From NCBI GenBank assembly GCA_020632495.1, contig JACKFL010000005.1, forward strand, positions 558,001 through 622,000: DNA of 64,000 nucleotides, in the 5' to 3' direction. The position numbers and the translations under genes were made by a program. The notes beneath the pieces were generated by a model. It saw only the letters and a list, made by a program, of their open reading frames with translations. It made no database searches and was not told the origin of the DNA. Source of the stretch: Candidatus Omnitrophota bacterium. GTDB taxonomy: Bacteria > Omnitrophota > Gorgyraeia > Zapsychrales > Zapsychraceae. Shown here in pieces: positions 55,101 to 58,617 of the stretch; the stretch's first letter is position 1, and every line of letters begins with the position of its first letter.

Positions 55101-57219
55101 GGAGAATGTGTTGTCCGTCGGGAGCTGGTACCATGTGGCGGTCACCTACGACGGGTCTTTGGCGCAGGCAAGCCGCATACAAATTTACGTGGACGGCGTC
55201 AACGTCACCGGCGGCACGGTGAGTTCGGGGACGATTACCTCCATTGCTACCACGGATGCCCGCATCGGAAGCAACGAACCGTTCCCAAGCGACAACTTTG
55301 ACGGAAAGATCGACGAAATGCGTGTTTATAACCGCCTGCTTACCGCGGGGGAAATACAACGATTGGCGAACGGATATATGCCCGCTACGGGATTGGGAAC
55401 GTACACATTGCAGGACAATCTGGATGTCAACAGCGATCTCTCACTCAATGACGGAACTTTGGATGCCGGCGCGGACCGGCAGATCAACGTGGCATTCAGC
55501 TGGCTGAACCACGGCGGAATTTTTGTTCCTAATAACGGTTCGGTGGTCTTCGACAGCACCACGCCCGGTCATGAAATTCTTTCCGGCTCGCAAACATTCT
55601 ATGCCGTCGACATCGCCGCCGGCAATCCGAACGGAGGATGGATCCTGCAGGATGACATCCCGGTGAGCAATGGACTGGATATCAGTGCCGGCTTCCTGAC
55701 ATATGCCGACAGCGCCGTCATCGAACCGATTACGGTCGTCGGAGACACCACGCTGACCGGAGGCCGGTTCACCGGGACCGCCAACCGGTTCCGCCATGAC
55801 GGGAACCTCACCATTACGACAGGAATATACACCGCCTCATCCGATACCACAGAGATCAACGCCTCCTTCGATCACGCCGGCGGCACGTTTACGCACTCAT
55901 CGGGAGCGGTGATGTTTACCGGGACCGGATCAGAGACAATTGATTCCACCGGCGGGACCGTCTTCAATGATGTGATCATCAATGACGGTCTGGTCGGCTA
56001 TTGGAAATTGGATGAAGCCGCTTCTCCGGCGTACGATTACAGCGGTTACGGACAACACGGAACATGGGTCGGTGACACGACATCCTCAACGAGTATTTCC
56101 GGAACGATCAACTTTGCTGATCCGTTGTCTCTGGATCTGCCGGGCACGAACGACTATGTGGAAATCGCGGACACCGATGTGCTCGATCTGAACACCGCTG
56201 CGTCCATTACCTTTGCGGCTTGGATCTATCCGGAAGGCTGGGGCCAAAGCGATCAGGGACGTATTGTCGATAAGGGCGGCGGCCTGGGCGATGAGGGGGG
56301 ATGGACCTTCCAGGTATCGGATCTCGGTGCAGTGGGGCTGCCGAACCAAGGTTTGGGATTACAACTGGAGGGTGATAACGATAACTACACCTTCGCGTCC
56401 AATAACAATGCGGTGGATCTCAACGAATGGCAGCACGTCGCGGTTGTCTGGACGGATGCATCGGATACGGCCACCTTCTATGTGAACGGTCAAGCCGCCG
56501 GATCGGAAACGGTCCCCGGCTCGCGCATCGATGCCTACACGGATCCGGTCCGTATCGGTATGCGGGCCAGCGACCTGAACCGAGATTTTGACGGATTTAT
56601 CGATGATCTGCGCATCTACGATAGGGCCCTGTCGGTGTCGGAAATCCAAGCCCTGGCCAACGGCAACATGCCCGCCACCGCGGTGGGCACCTACACCCTG
56701 CAAACCGCGCTGGATGTCAACGGCACGCTTCGGCTCAATGCCGGAACTCTGGACGTCAGCGCCGGAAACGATTATCAGATCAATGTCGGCGGCCACTGGG
56801 AAAACTTCGGCGGCGTCTTCGCGGCCCGCACCGGTACCGTGGTCCTGGACGGCACCGACCAGGAGATCCCGGCCTCCGAGACATTCTACAGTCTTGATAA
56901 GACCCTGAGCGCCGGCCCCGCCCGGACCCTGACGGTCGGTCAACAGTCGACGCTCACCGTGGCCGGAACGCTTACCCTGGACGGGTTCAACGGATCAAAC
57001 CGTTTGAACATCCGTTCCTCGACCACGGGCACCCGTTTCACAGTGGATGTGACGGGGGCGGAACAAAATGTCAGTTTCGTCAATGTCCGTGACTCGCAGG
57101 CGTCCACCAACAATATCGTCACCGGCAATTCCGTGGATGCCGGCAATACCGACCGTCCCGAGGCCGAGCCGCACTGGATTTTCGGCCCGTTGCGCGGCGC
57201 GGTTATTATTGTGGATTAA
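31114..57219 (+). CDS. Giant exported repeat protein (cassette B, 8701 aa)
   Basis: An uninterrupted 26-kb frame. A signal peptide (cleavage near residue 32, SAWA) is followed by beta-repeats of the TGTMDINGTLTIT / DAGTSTVVF type, expected to fold as parallel beta-helix. Two WDGG-x2-DNNWSTPQNW units occur at residues 800 and 1598. Nine LamG-like jelly-roll domains (GLVGYWKLDE...DDVRIYNRALS) start near residues 2424, 3307, 3720, 4116, 4526, 6032, 6450, 7848 and 8297. Four glycine-rich modules (FGPGAP...YGGxGGDH...GGGGGRIAVIL) lie near 5131, 5447, 7050 and 7366. LamG domains often bind glycans, so adhesion or polymer binding is plausible. No C-terminal barrel, LPXTG or PEP-CTERM signal is visible; the chain ends with GPLRGAVIIVD, as in cassette A. 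The secretion route is unknown. Confidence 0.9.
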   Translation: MKKLLLTIWNDVLRSLLVAVIATGLFAGSAWALACNDQADGDWNNAGTWDCAVIPDADDDVTVDSHAVTLTGDQDAESVTVAGGTLSIGANDLGIDSNLTVTSGTFDAGTGSVTFQTAGAKAINTGSAVFNDVNIGGGGDVTLTGNMDINGTLSIVSATNMNSGNYLVAGNVRNSDTAINGTSVILLDGAGDQNLEAVTGASRNFTSITINKSSGTLTLLGNMVIDRNWIYTAGTVAGGSSTVQFNNTTGHTVTLASGSMQFNNVTLVTGAQNLTLTGTMDINGQLTITSMGAMNGGVLAVAGNVVNSDTAVTGTSVILLDGSGNQNLEAVTGATRDFTSIRINKSGGTLTLLGAMNIDRDWDYIAGTVAGGTSSVTFGPVVASTITIAPSGSMAFNNLTLNKSTLALTTSGTLDINGNFTLTSLNTWSGSGTLAVAGDVSLVDTAYTQLEDVYLLLDGAGAQQLQGVAGGGQIPNVVINKSGGTLTLSSLIYVAYDWTHIAGTVDGGTSTVRFTQTDQSDVSIADANMMFNNVEINTSTNDLNLTGTMDVNGNLSILLVVNMNGGAITVAGDLSSTDSNGVEGTTPIILDGAVDQTISTGGAADPWPNANWTIDKSAGSAILAADLVLNESSQDLLVTSGTLDLAGFDVTVADLLDVDAGLRLHGDETVTATTFTIDAATSTVQFYNNAVTATITDYAQTFNNLTLGAGKIHEVATGGGNGITVNGTFDSNGSLASQSVLRSVADAAVDWELDLQGISNLQDKVDVKRSDASAGNVVIASGSTDNGNNTNWLFAAAVVWDGGGADNNWSTPQNWLGDSVPGAGDIAVFNSTSSKDATVDAAVTVAGILIQSNYSGTITQGAGNNIDLGTSGYEQQGGTFTGGAANINVEGDWTVSGGTFTGGSSTVIFDATSGTQSVSMGTYIFNNVTISQTDDTFAVTGTMDVNGTLTITNTAMITTGTIAVGGNIVTTDSSVAGTYAVVIDGSGAQTLSAGGGAGELPGVLINKPLGTLTIQDTINIDSVGWQYISGTVDAGTSTVVLTETATVSSGSMSFNDVTINTAQTTDDITITGTMDINGTLTFTQLDAVLTGTFAVAGNVVTTDATVDGSGHLVFDGAGAQSLNAGGGTGAIPGLTVNKTGGTLTISDTIDLYNNNNASTKVVNFIQGAVDAGTSTVVFRDRGVIDSGSINFNNVTFQAGGADSFSITGTISVGNDLALVTLGTVNSGEIGVSGDVITTTTALSGSAVIVLEGSGAQSLNASGGSGAVTAIRVDKPAGALTVTDTIEIIGNNADAQVIIEYVQGAVDLSSSTIIFRDRGVLTTGTMAFNDIEFNTSGVDGVDISGTLDVNGNLTITSIGSGDLDGGAVTLAGDLTNTVDTDVDGATNIVFDGTATQTITGVAGDPWTNGSFTVNKASGSVVLAFDFSAVEASEDFVVTAGTLDLAGFNLTVADQIDVDAGFRLYGNETVTAAALSFDAGTSTVQFYNSGVTATITDYGQSFGTVILGASKIHEVATGGGNGITINGTFESNGTSGTQSVLRSVADAAVDWELTLTGNSELQDKVDVKRSDASSGGVVLATGSTDSGNNTNWFFGSGVIWDGGGVDNNWSTPQNWLGDVVPSPTDVAIFDITSSKDATIDTNVTILGILIDASYTGTITQGAGITVDLGTDGYIQEGATFIASDTTINVEGDWTFSGGTFTANTSTVIFDATTGTQTVTSGAMIFNDVTVSQTDDTFDVSGTMDINGTLTLTDTAVMTTGTLAVAGNVVTTDAAITGAAVVYFDGGGAQSLTANGGTGEVTGVSINKGGGTLTILGTINIDDAGWTYTAGTVDAGTSKVVFTDTSTVDSGAMMFNDVDITMEAAADDLNITGTMDVEGDLVITQLANLIGGDIAVATNVTTTDTAISGDGLIAFDGGGAQVLDAAGGTGELPGVIVDKSGGTLTIQDTINIDIGGWTYNMGTVDAGTSTVVLTNVSTVSAGSMSFNDVTVAAGGTSDITVSGTMDVAGTLSITSVSNINNSAVTVAGNIITTDTTAGGTSTIIADGTGAQTLSAGGATGELPGFEVDKASGTLTIQDNINIDTGGWTYSMGTVDAGTSTVIFTAAATVTGGSMTFNDVNINAGAAGDLTVSGTMDIAGTLTINSVNDINFGPIAISGNVITVDTTAGGTSLILFDGTGAQTLSANGATGEVPGVEINKTSGTLTIQDNINVDGGGWTYTAGNVDAGTSTVIWTDALTVASGTMSFANVTFNTATLDVTVTGTLDVNGTLTMTTVGNINSGTVAAGGMVVSTDTGYGGSATLLFDGAMVQGFNLTGATDGINIDIDVNKTGGLVQLQSALTLDAAGQDLTIIEGTFDISGNNLSFSGNSFTVEDGGVYQLKGGETSSAPTLNSGSTVSYNGTSGPYNINDWGYDDLRIASDHLVGYWKYDETTAGGMNYSSSQYARHMFPYGTGGANTYPQPSASVPTTSFSNTRSIDFDGTDDYTKAAGFSELGTSNQPYTITAWVNPDPGETDANIIHVSSGSSGTGWCVSMLTLDGGLAQAHGWTGSLTEATGTTTLNSGQWYHVATTWDPVNGLTVYVDGVLEDSTTQATFSASSASNYVFSAFGIGSCAGSESDYFDGQMDDVRIYNRALSAPEIASLANGDRLIENGYGEDFNLTANESLGGDLFVVNGTFDLVDNDLTVTGTVSNDDIIRLEGGQTVSITNMDSDSGLTRYDGAGTYSDWALDDEYYNLEFIGSGTWTAGSDMDVNGTITIESGTVADGGNSILLAGNWMRPGGTYTATGTIDFDGGDQTIYNSTTFNNFRKNVTSAATFIFETLERQTITGAMTMNGAAGQLLTLRGTEISLIQWEINPQGTRSASYLDVTDSLNVNATEIDCTNNCVNSGNNTEWLFTTPNVNISGTVFTDEGSTNIGAGITVAISIDGAAAAATDDTDGSGVYSLTGLSMNAGDTLTLYIDDEASQGATVTIASDEDISNVNIYAGYLIVRSDNMGFNSNTLMADGDDNGDTDITDIFTVTAGNTLQVGSGIEMLIPMNQTYISQGAIETHSMDIEGTLNVSNYTISVDGNWENTGSFGMVGTVTFQGGTVQTIDAGGTGTAINDGTRDFPNLVITNNSFLQMINTELEVDTQLTINSGSTLDLNGQTLDLNGILSNDGTLRMQGSEGFQIGTFDSDSGLVMYDGTSSVTINATLSAYYDLAFDEEGASNPTFTLPDIDLTVNGSLTIADATLTNDDDKILTVANDMVIQDTLTMAAGEIRVGGNWDATGGSFTQSTGNVLLTSTGAATITSNGSAFNNLYLNDGLIGYWKFDESSGTQADDYSGYDYHGTHINTPSSSTVTPAQLRFTSLRSLDLNGSSQYVRVTGFDTPTQDFTYAAWVIRDTTAGNDIIFMNADTSGNNEFNIFINVANSIQVFSNNASRVTSTQTVTADGTTWNHVAVTRSGSTIRIYINGALDPSTGTDGGVLDFTNCPLLIGADSDAGCFTTVNDFLDGHIDEARVYNRALSAAEIRRLANGHLPQVAAGTFTLQDDLDINGTLSINAGELDTGSDRNINVAGSWLNNGGIYTTNNNTVTMDGTGTGLVIQTGTMAFDSWHQTGSGTWTLYDAIDVNNEGNISAGTLTTATSPLPILLTGSFSVDGGTFTGVANDVRHDGQLTVSSGAFTAPSTNYILTETMNHTGGTFTNNGGTWVWAGTTSVEPDFSGGTTFNNLSLNDGLVGYWKLDEVAATALDSSGYGNHGTTANISADASVSGAISFTDPLAYTFNGTTSTVNVGDPSGGELDFGANEYFTISVWVKGSDTTNAQKVIDKRSTNGYQIRYTSGGGFFLRIDETSAITDTATSATVMDGAWHHIAAGRTPTHHFIVVDGATVDITEDSSVEDIAVSDSLSIGCNSGACAAGAWNGSIDDVRVYNRVLSMEEIQALAAGGQDSVSGRWTMSQTLDVDGDLLLSKTLDLNANNLDLEGVFETDGTFVAQGDETISILTPQTIGGLAIYDGAVTNTLTSDITGYYRLTFDNAGGTWTFPDTAVTVTATMTVANGTAITDDDKLLTLDDVDINDTFTMQANDVRVGGNWDATGGTFTSTGTLMFTNTMSAAITSNTNAFNNVIINDGLIGYWPLDETASPSLDISGYGNTGTWVGSTATSTTVPPVTFTDPVSVELNGSSDYIQTTVNATLTSATFTAWIRPDAWTAWDGIIFSRGSNVTGVDIDDSSELTYTWNDDPNTYNWDSNLVVPTGQWVFIAIVVEPALATGYVFDGYTLSSAVNVNSHASTVIDDLEIGRDNTASRYFDGLIDDVRIYNRALSVSEIAVVADEGHVRAGQGTFTLQDALDVNGTLTLNAGNLDTGSDQDINVAISWMNHGAAFTPNSGNVIFDGAATGAQILSGSQTFYDAEINGAGTWTLQDNFPITTVLDSRDGVLTYSDDSNIEPITIEGTFQIPAGGAGGTFTGTANRFRHEGNLIIAAGTYTAPTDVLEITGSFSHSAGTFTHSSSTVMFTGTVADGQIDTTAGTQFYNVIINDGLVGYWKFDEAATPAVDSSGYGSDGVWTNVTASTSVPSEIQFSDPRSASFDGASSYMLMPDNDALNIGGTSFSIAFWVNVVDNGNGGADQVLVGKLYNALGVFSSPYYQYGVEFDDNGTNNIQLILGSPSGALLGTFDVTPALGQWNHIAFTYDGAFVRGYINGSNTLTTAETESIAARGNEFIIGMDGVLSQQFNGLIDELRIYDRTLSSAEVQSLANGTTPEMALGTYTLQADLDINGTLTLNSGELDIGSNRSINVAGSWLNHGGTFDEKAGTVTFDIQSGSVNVQEMQTFYHMTVDDSPGGAGTVQQYSPLDINGTLTIAAGTLDAGSDNHTINLAGGWDNNDTFLAQTGTVTLDGTLQAVSGTTSFYNLSKNETTDDGADSVLTFEAGTVFTVDGTLTLQGLDNDDRINLVSSSPGTRFTLDVTDADQRARFIDVSDSQTSSNDIIARRSLDTSNNDTDELTPHWIISPGDIYEWTSNGDGATWSDQANWDFGDTSPGNDGYPDDNFDEALILISADDITTPAGTLTLASFEMSSDFTGSVTLTGTLVADDAMGLSGNVTIATGTLTHPDNSNAETSKVVIQADGYLVVASGAQINVDTLGYDMSFGPGAPVSTDNGGGYGGIGGDHSRDGTESTTYGSLFAPVNIGSGGVNSFGDGSGGGAVILTVAGTVTVDGTITAGGEGGRTSGSGGSIFITADNLQGSGALTANGGSNLPASDRAGGGGGRIAVILTGAGADFSAFNVAGTMQAHGGEATADYEDGAAGTIYLEAPDVASGQGTLIIDNNDLTVTGTVVTLMPTAVNLNNFADIIIRNRGYLGVDADDTLTFGTANLTTEGKNDAFITIIDDTLVTFPNPYTLSGYTLNGDGLSSITGDWTVTNGILSHSQNATAETWLLNMTLAGDLVINADGAVDVSEKGYTSGYGPGAPVIAENGGAYGGRGGDHDDDGATSSTYGSITAPVNFGSGGSANTFGYAHGGGAIILNVSGTTTVNGTMAADGAFGEADGSGAGGSIYLTTGFLAGTGAFSADGGGGVTSRGGGGGGRIAVILTGASADFSAFDVTGTMHAYGGPQWAANGAGAAGTLYRQTEAQGTGNGILIIDNNGQDTASAGNVITALDDEDVNITTVVGSLAILNNADFTIGSDDELTVGGTLTTLTLDVTGSLVNDGTLNLGGSVFSIADLTDIDFSATGNDVVYLGQDDDAGVTIIDRPYYNLRADNAGTTFTNAAALDVNGSFNLDSGIFVQGSNNMNVAGNFTLASGTTFTKPAGSGTLTFDGDLFFADNTSPLQDLGRLVIGSSPDTTTLTTDMSATTLTVDTGDVLITDGYEVDIAGTVTINGTLNAASGTDAATTITLGGPWDSSGGVFTESVSTVIFDGTTGTTTITMGSNSFYNLTVDDGDGGGDYTVTTLSDLYVNGSLAVADGTFDADGYELTVGSNVDIDGTLDIGSGTDGSVLAIVGGSWDATGGVFTATDSTVLFTSTSASAAITSNANAFNNMTINDGLVGYWKLDENSANTCSGGINDACDSSGYGYDGAWGGNAAADTNVAEKITFTNPRSVTFDGTGDSINMGDVLDQTTSFSVSFWMYAQDIATSGRRIVIKDNGSNGWAVSLGDPGAGALRFFIRSVSTVSTDTGAVIAANRWYHVAAVFDDAANTKRIYVDGTQEALSSSVTGAPIDNASFLGIGGGGTGSSFQGEIDEVRIYNRALSAAEVRAMANGYQPATSAGTYTLQDDLDINGTLTINSGELDTGSDRDITIADSWMNNGGKFTANNGDVLFDGTPSSGLILSGSQTFYNVDVTTSGTWSLQDNAPVSNVFDISAGVLTYSTDTTIEPVAIVGNTTLTGGTFTGNARRFRHDGDLTISSGQYTAPTDVLEIDGTFTHSGGTFTNSSSTVMFTGTDNHGIDVTGGAVFDDVIVNDGLIGYWKLDEASGSTSIDSSGYGNHGTWQGTPAATSSVSSAIQFRDPQALDFGATTDYVLIPRSRELSDLTELTLAAWVRVDGAPGTGWGRIIHKSDGGTADDYALIHRASTLAMIFRIHVGGAQVQITGNPVTTADGWVHVAGTWNGSSVRLYQDGTLTAGPTAASGALTDSIEPLAIGRHENSNTRDFDGAIDEVRIYNRALSSTEIAALAAGSTPAAAVGAYTLQADLDVDGTLIINSGELDAGANRAIDVGGFWLNHGGVFDEQSGSVTMDAQSGTVGVQELQTFYNLIVDDTPGGGTTFELYSALDVNNDLTIAGGDLDVSAANYDINLAGNWINNDTFTAQSGTFALDGTTQSLVGSTTFYNLSKVETTNNATDSVITLEAGSTFAVQNNLTVAGIDSDDRVNLVSSVPGTRWNLDVQLGDERVMWLDVSDGEALSNDILAANSIDNSNNDSMEAAPHFVFSFGSIYEWTGASDQATWEDELNWDFGDGSAGDDGYPDDATDKAFFMSSGHIIDTPSGTLTIGEIETQTGFTGTIVLTGTMEVDDSTGLSGDAFFVTGTLRHLDNSTAETNRFIMLVDGDFNLGSLAMIDVSGLGYDTNQGPGQPAGSRVGGAYGGSGGDYNMGGEANTSVYGSITAPVNIGSGGGIIATGSSGGGAVILEVAGTATIDGTIAADGVDGSDGSGSGGSIFITAGQLTGTGTLTANGGSGITGRGSGGGGRIAAVLTASGADFMSWTGTMNAFGGKSTDGQHEDGAAGTVYLETEAVIAGGGTLIIDNDGADAYAEVTTLMPTSVNLDSFAEIVIRNNGHLAIGADDTYDFTNDTITGSGASESYVTIIDDTLVTFPAAYTISNYTLHPDGVSAVTGHWTVASGGRLSHTMNREAETYTLNLTITGSLTVQSGGEINVDYMGYESSFGPGVPTTARDGGSYGGCGGDHSPKTNTCTTYGSITAPVNIGSGTLDDSGMHELGSGGGAIILTVTGTTTLEGTMSAVGEENLDFTAAAGSGGSIYLTTGYLTGAGAFDADGGDGSAQGRAGGGGGRIAVILTGTSADLMSFTGTMHAYGGIGIATDYGAAGTVYTETAVQGSGNGILTVDNQNRDADTANGVVTTLDDEDANITTVVGSLLVDNGGYFVIGADDQLTIGGTLATLTINSGATFVNEGTLYLGGQNFATFGTADFSTVGNTVEYTGRDDDVTIGALGGQYYNLNFDNDGTIFRIFVDMDVNGTFNVQAGTFDQNEQLLNVAGNFILDAGTQFIKSNAGTLTFDGDLTYADNTSPQQNVGRIVVGQSPDTTTLTTNLTGTSMKIMATDALITDGYDVILTGTMDINGTLDASSGSGGNSLLRVGGSWDMTGGIFTSTDSTVMLTGTTSGLTVTSDSKSFNDLVINGTFGLVGYWKLDETAEDSNSACNAAATFDDACDSSGFGHHGEWVITPVSSTNIAPVNYNNPASIDIDDGSLEFVDITVSDQFDLDVAGKYTWSVWINSDDLTAGSGWPTVWSQTVDTNNFFYFYAQTNASSGTAGGSITAGIAVWWNTSASQLVTEAENVLSVGSWYHVAVTYDGSLAQASRIQIYVDGVNVTGGTVSSGTITSIATTDARIGSNEPFPSDNFDGKIDEMRVYNRLLTAGEIQRLANGYMPATGLGTYTLQDNLDVNSDLSLNDGTLDAGADRQINVAFSWLNHGGIFVPNNGSVVFDSTTPGHEILSGSQTFYAVDIAAGNPNGGWILQDDIPVSNGLDISAGFLTYADSAVIEPITVVGDTTLTGGRFTGTANRFRHDGNLTITTGIYTASSDTTEINASFDHAGGTFTHSSGAVMFTGTGSETIDSTGGTVFNDVIINDGLVGYWKLDEAASPAYDYSGYGQHGTWVGDTTSSTSISGTINFADPLSLDLPGTNDYVEIADTDVLDLNTAASITFAAWIYPEGWGQSDQGRIVDKGGGLGDEGGWTFQVSDLGAVGLPNQGLGLQLEGDNDNYTFASNNNAVDLNEWQHVAVVWTDASDTATFYVNGQAAGSETVPGSRIDAYTDPVRIGMRASDLNRDFDGFIDDLRIYDRALSVSEIQALANGNMPATAVGTYTLQTALDVNGTLRLNAGTLDVSAGNDYQINVGGHWENFGGVFAARTGTVVLDGTDQEIPASETFYSLDKTLSAGPARTLTVGQQSTLTVAGTLTLDGFNGSNRLNIRSSTTGTRFTVDVTGAEQNVSFVNVRDSQASTNNIVTGNSVDAGNTDRPEAEPHWIFGPLRGAVIIVD
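31400..38290 (+). repeat. N-terminal 798-residue higher-order repeat of the giant gene
   Basis: Within the giant gene, a block ending in VDAG[LF]RL-x-G-[DN]ETVTA...ITDY...KIHEVATGGGNGIT and followed by NNWSTPQNW recurs at a spacing of 798 residues (2,394 bases; Trp800 and Trp1598). Each block is itself built of ~115-residue beta units carrying [IV]TGTMD[IV]NG and TLTI-x-[DG]-x-I-[ND]-I-D. This gives repeats within repeats. Confidence 0.75.
43440..57219 (+). repeat. C-terminal super-module of the giant gene, ~1.8-1.9 kaa period
   Basis: A composite block of LamG, beta-helix, LamG, EWT-x-NWDFGD unit, two glycine-rich modules and beta-helix occurs twice in full (residues ~4116-6031 and ~6032-7847) and once in part (~7848-8701). 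The distance between equivalent LamG domains is 1,916 then 1,816 residues (first LamG), and 1,924 then 1,847 (second). Copies are diverged, so the duplications are old or under selection. Confidence 0.8.
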
Positions 57220-57224
57220 CGGGA

Positions 57225-57341
57225 GGGACTTAACCCAACATCCATTTGTGCGGACTTAACCTGACATCCGGCCGGCCCCGGACCGCTTTATAGGGGGCTT
57301 AACCCAACATCTTTTTGAGCGGACTTAACCTGACATCGCGG
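57225..57341. repeat. Dimeric direct repeat after the giant gene
   Basis: Four copies of CTTAACC[CT][AG]ACATC start at 57229, 57255, 57298 and 57324 (spacings 26, 43, 26). They make two copies of a 69-base unit, each with an AACCCAACATC half and an AACCTGACATC half separated by TTTGTGCGGA or TTTGAGCGGA. No gene is present. They could be insertion-sequence end remnants or regulator-binding sites; I could not decide. Confidence 0.7.
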
Positions 57342-57421
57342 CTTTACCCCTGGTGTTTTCTCGCGGCCGGGCGTCGAGGCGATTCGGCCGAAAATGAGGC
57401 GATATCACCGGACATTACTGC

Positions 57422-57507
57422 TTGACTTTCCTTTCCAGGATGATATAGTTAGCCAGGCTGCGGGAGCCGCAGTCCTACCCGATTTCCTCAAATCAATCAA
57501 AATCAGT
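57422..57507 (+). promoter_or_regulatory. carAB promoter and short hairpin leader
   Basis: TTGACT (57422-57427), a 16-base spacer and TATAGT (57444-57449) form a good sigma70-like promoter, with the start near 57456. The ~50-base leader begins with a perfect hairpin, CTGCGG-gag-CCGCAG (57457-57471). No terminator follows and no PyrR-type or PurR-type element was recognised. Confidence 0.65.
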
Positions 57508-58617
57508 ATGAGCAGCCGAGCGATACTCTATTTAGAAGACGGGACGAGCTTTATCGGCCGGTCGTTGTCCCAGCAGGGGGAAAGTGCTGGTGAGGCGGTA
57601 TTTAACACCGCCATGAGCGGCTATCAGGAAGTCCTGACGGATCCGTCCTACGCGGGGCAGATCGTGATCATGACCTATCCGTTGATCGGCAATTACGGCG
57701 TCAACGACGAAGACGTGGAATCCGACAAGGTCCATGTGAAGGGGTTTGTGGTCAAGGAATTTTGCCGGCACCACTCCAATTACCGGGCCACCCAAAGCCT
57801 CATTGACTATCTCGACGAAAATAAGATCATGGCGATCGAGGGGATCGATACCCGCGCGCTGACCCGTCATCTGCGGGAGAAGGGCGCGATGAAGGCGATC
57901 ATCTCCACCGCGGATTTCGACCCCGCCAGTCTCCAGAAAAAAATCGATTCCGTCCCGTCGATGGTCGGCGCCGACTGGGTGAGCAGGGTCACCACCAAGA
58001 AAAAATATATTTGGCCCAAAGGACGAAAGGCCGGGAAGACCGATAAGAAGTACACGGTCGCCGCGCTGGATTGCGGGATCAAGTTTAATATTCTGCGAAT
58101 TCTCAACGATCTGGACTGCGAGGTCCATGTATTTCCCGCCTCGGCCACAGCCGAAGAGATCCTGGCCGTCAAACCGGACGGTCTGTTTGTCTCCAACGGT
58201 CCGGGCGACCCGGCTGCGGTAACATATGTTGTGGAGACCCTGAAAGAATTGGCCGGCACACTGCCCACATTCGGTATCTGCTTGGGCCATCAGATGTTAG
58301 GGTTGGCCTTGGGCGGACAGACGTACAAGCTTAAATTCGGCCATCACGGCGCCAATCATCCCGTGAAGGACCTGCTCGACGAACGGATCGGGATTACATC
58401 GCAGAATCATGGATTTTGTGTGGACCTCGACAGTCTCAAGGCCCATGATATCGAGATGATCGATGTGAACCTGAATGATCAGACCTTGGAAGGGTTGCGC
58501 CACAAGAAGCTGCCGATCCTGTCTATTCAACATCACCCGGAGGCCGCGCCGGGCCCGCATGATGCCCAGTATCTGTTTAAGCACTTTATTAATATGATGG
58601 ACACAGCGAATGCCTAA
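57508..58617 (+). CDS. carA: Carbamoyl-phosphate synthase, small (glutaminase) subunit
   Basis: A 369-residue subunit with the N-terminal CarA domain ([39 protein letters not shown]) and the C-terminal class I amidotransferase with Cys in [16 protein letters not shown] and His/Glu in [13 protein letters not shown]. It releases ammonia from glutamine for CarB. The frame runs 38 codons further upstream, but those residues overlap the promoter and lack family similarity, so ATG 57508 is the start. It overlaps carB by 8 bases. Confidence 0.95.
   Translation: MSSRAILYLEDGTSFIGRSLSQQGESAGEAVFNTAMSGYQEVLTDPSYAGQIVIMTYPLIGNYGVNDEDVESDKVHVKGFVVKEFCRHHSNYRATQSLIDYLDENKIMAIEGIDTRALTRHLREKGAMKAIISTADFDPASLQKKIDSVPSMVGADWVSRVTTKKKYIWPKGRKAGKTDKKYTVAALDCGIKFNILRILNDLDCEVHVFPASATAEEILAVKPDGLFVSNGPGDPAAVTYVVETLKELAGTLPTFGICLGHQMLGLALGGQTYKLKFGHHGANHPVKDLLDERIGITSQNHGFCVDLDSLKAHDIEMIDVNLNDQTLEGLRHKKLPILSIQHHPEAAPGPHDAQYLFKHFINMMDTANA

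Noticed and set aside
56900..57219. Autotransporter barrel, LPXTG or PEP-CTERM anchor at the giant protein's end
   Set aside because: The last 300 bases encode beta-helix-like repeats and the GPLRGAVIIVD tail, with no membrane barrel, membrane helix or sortase motif.
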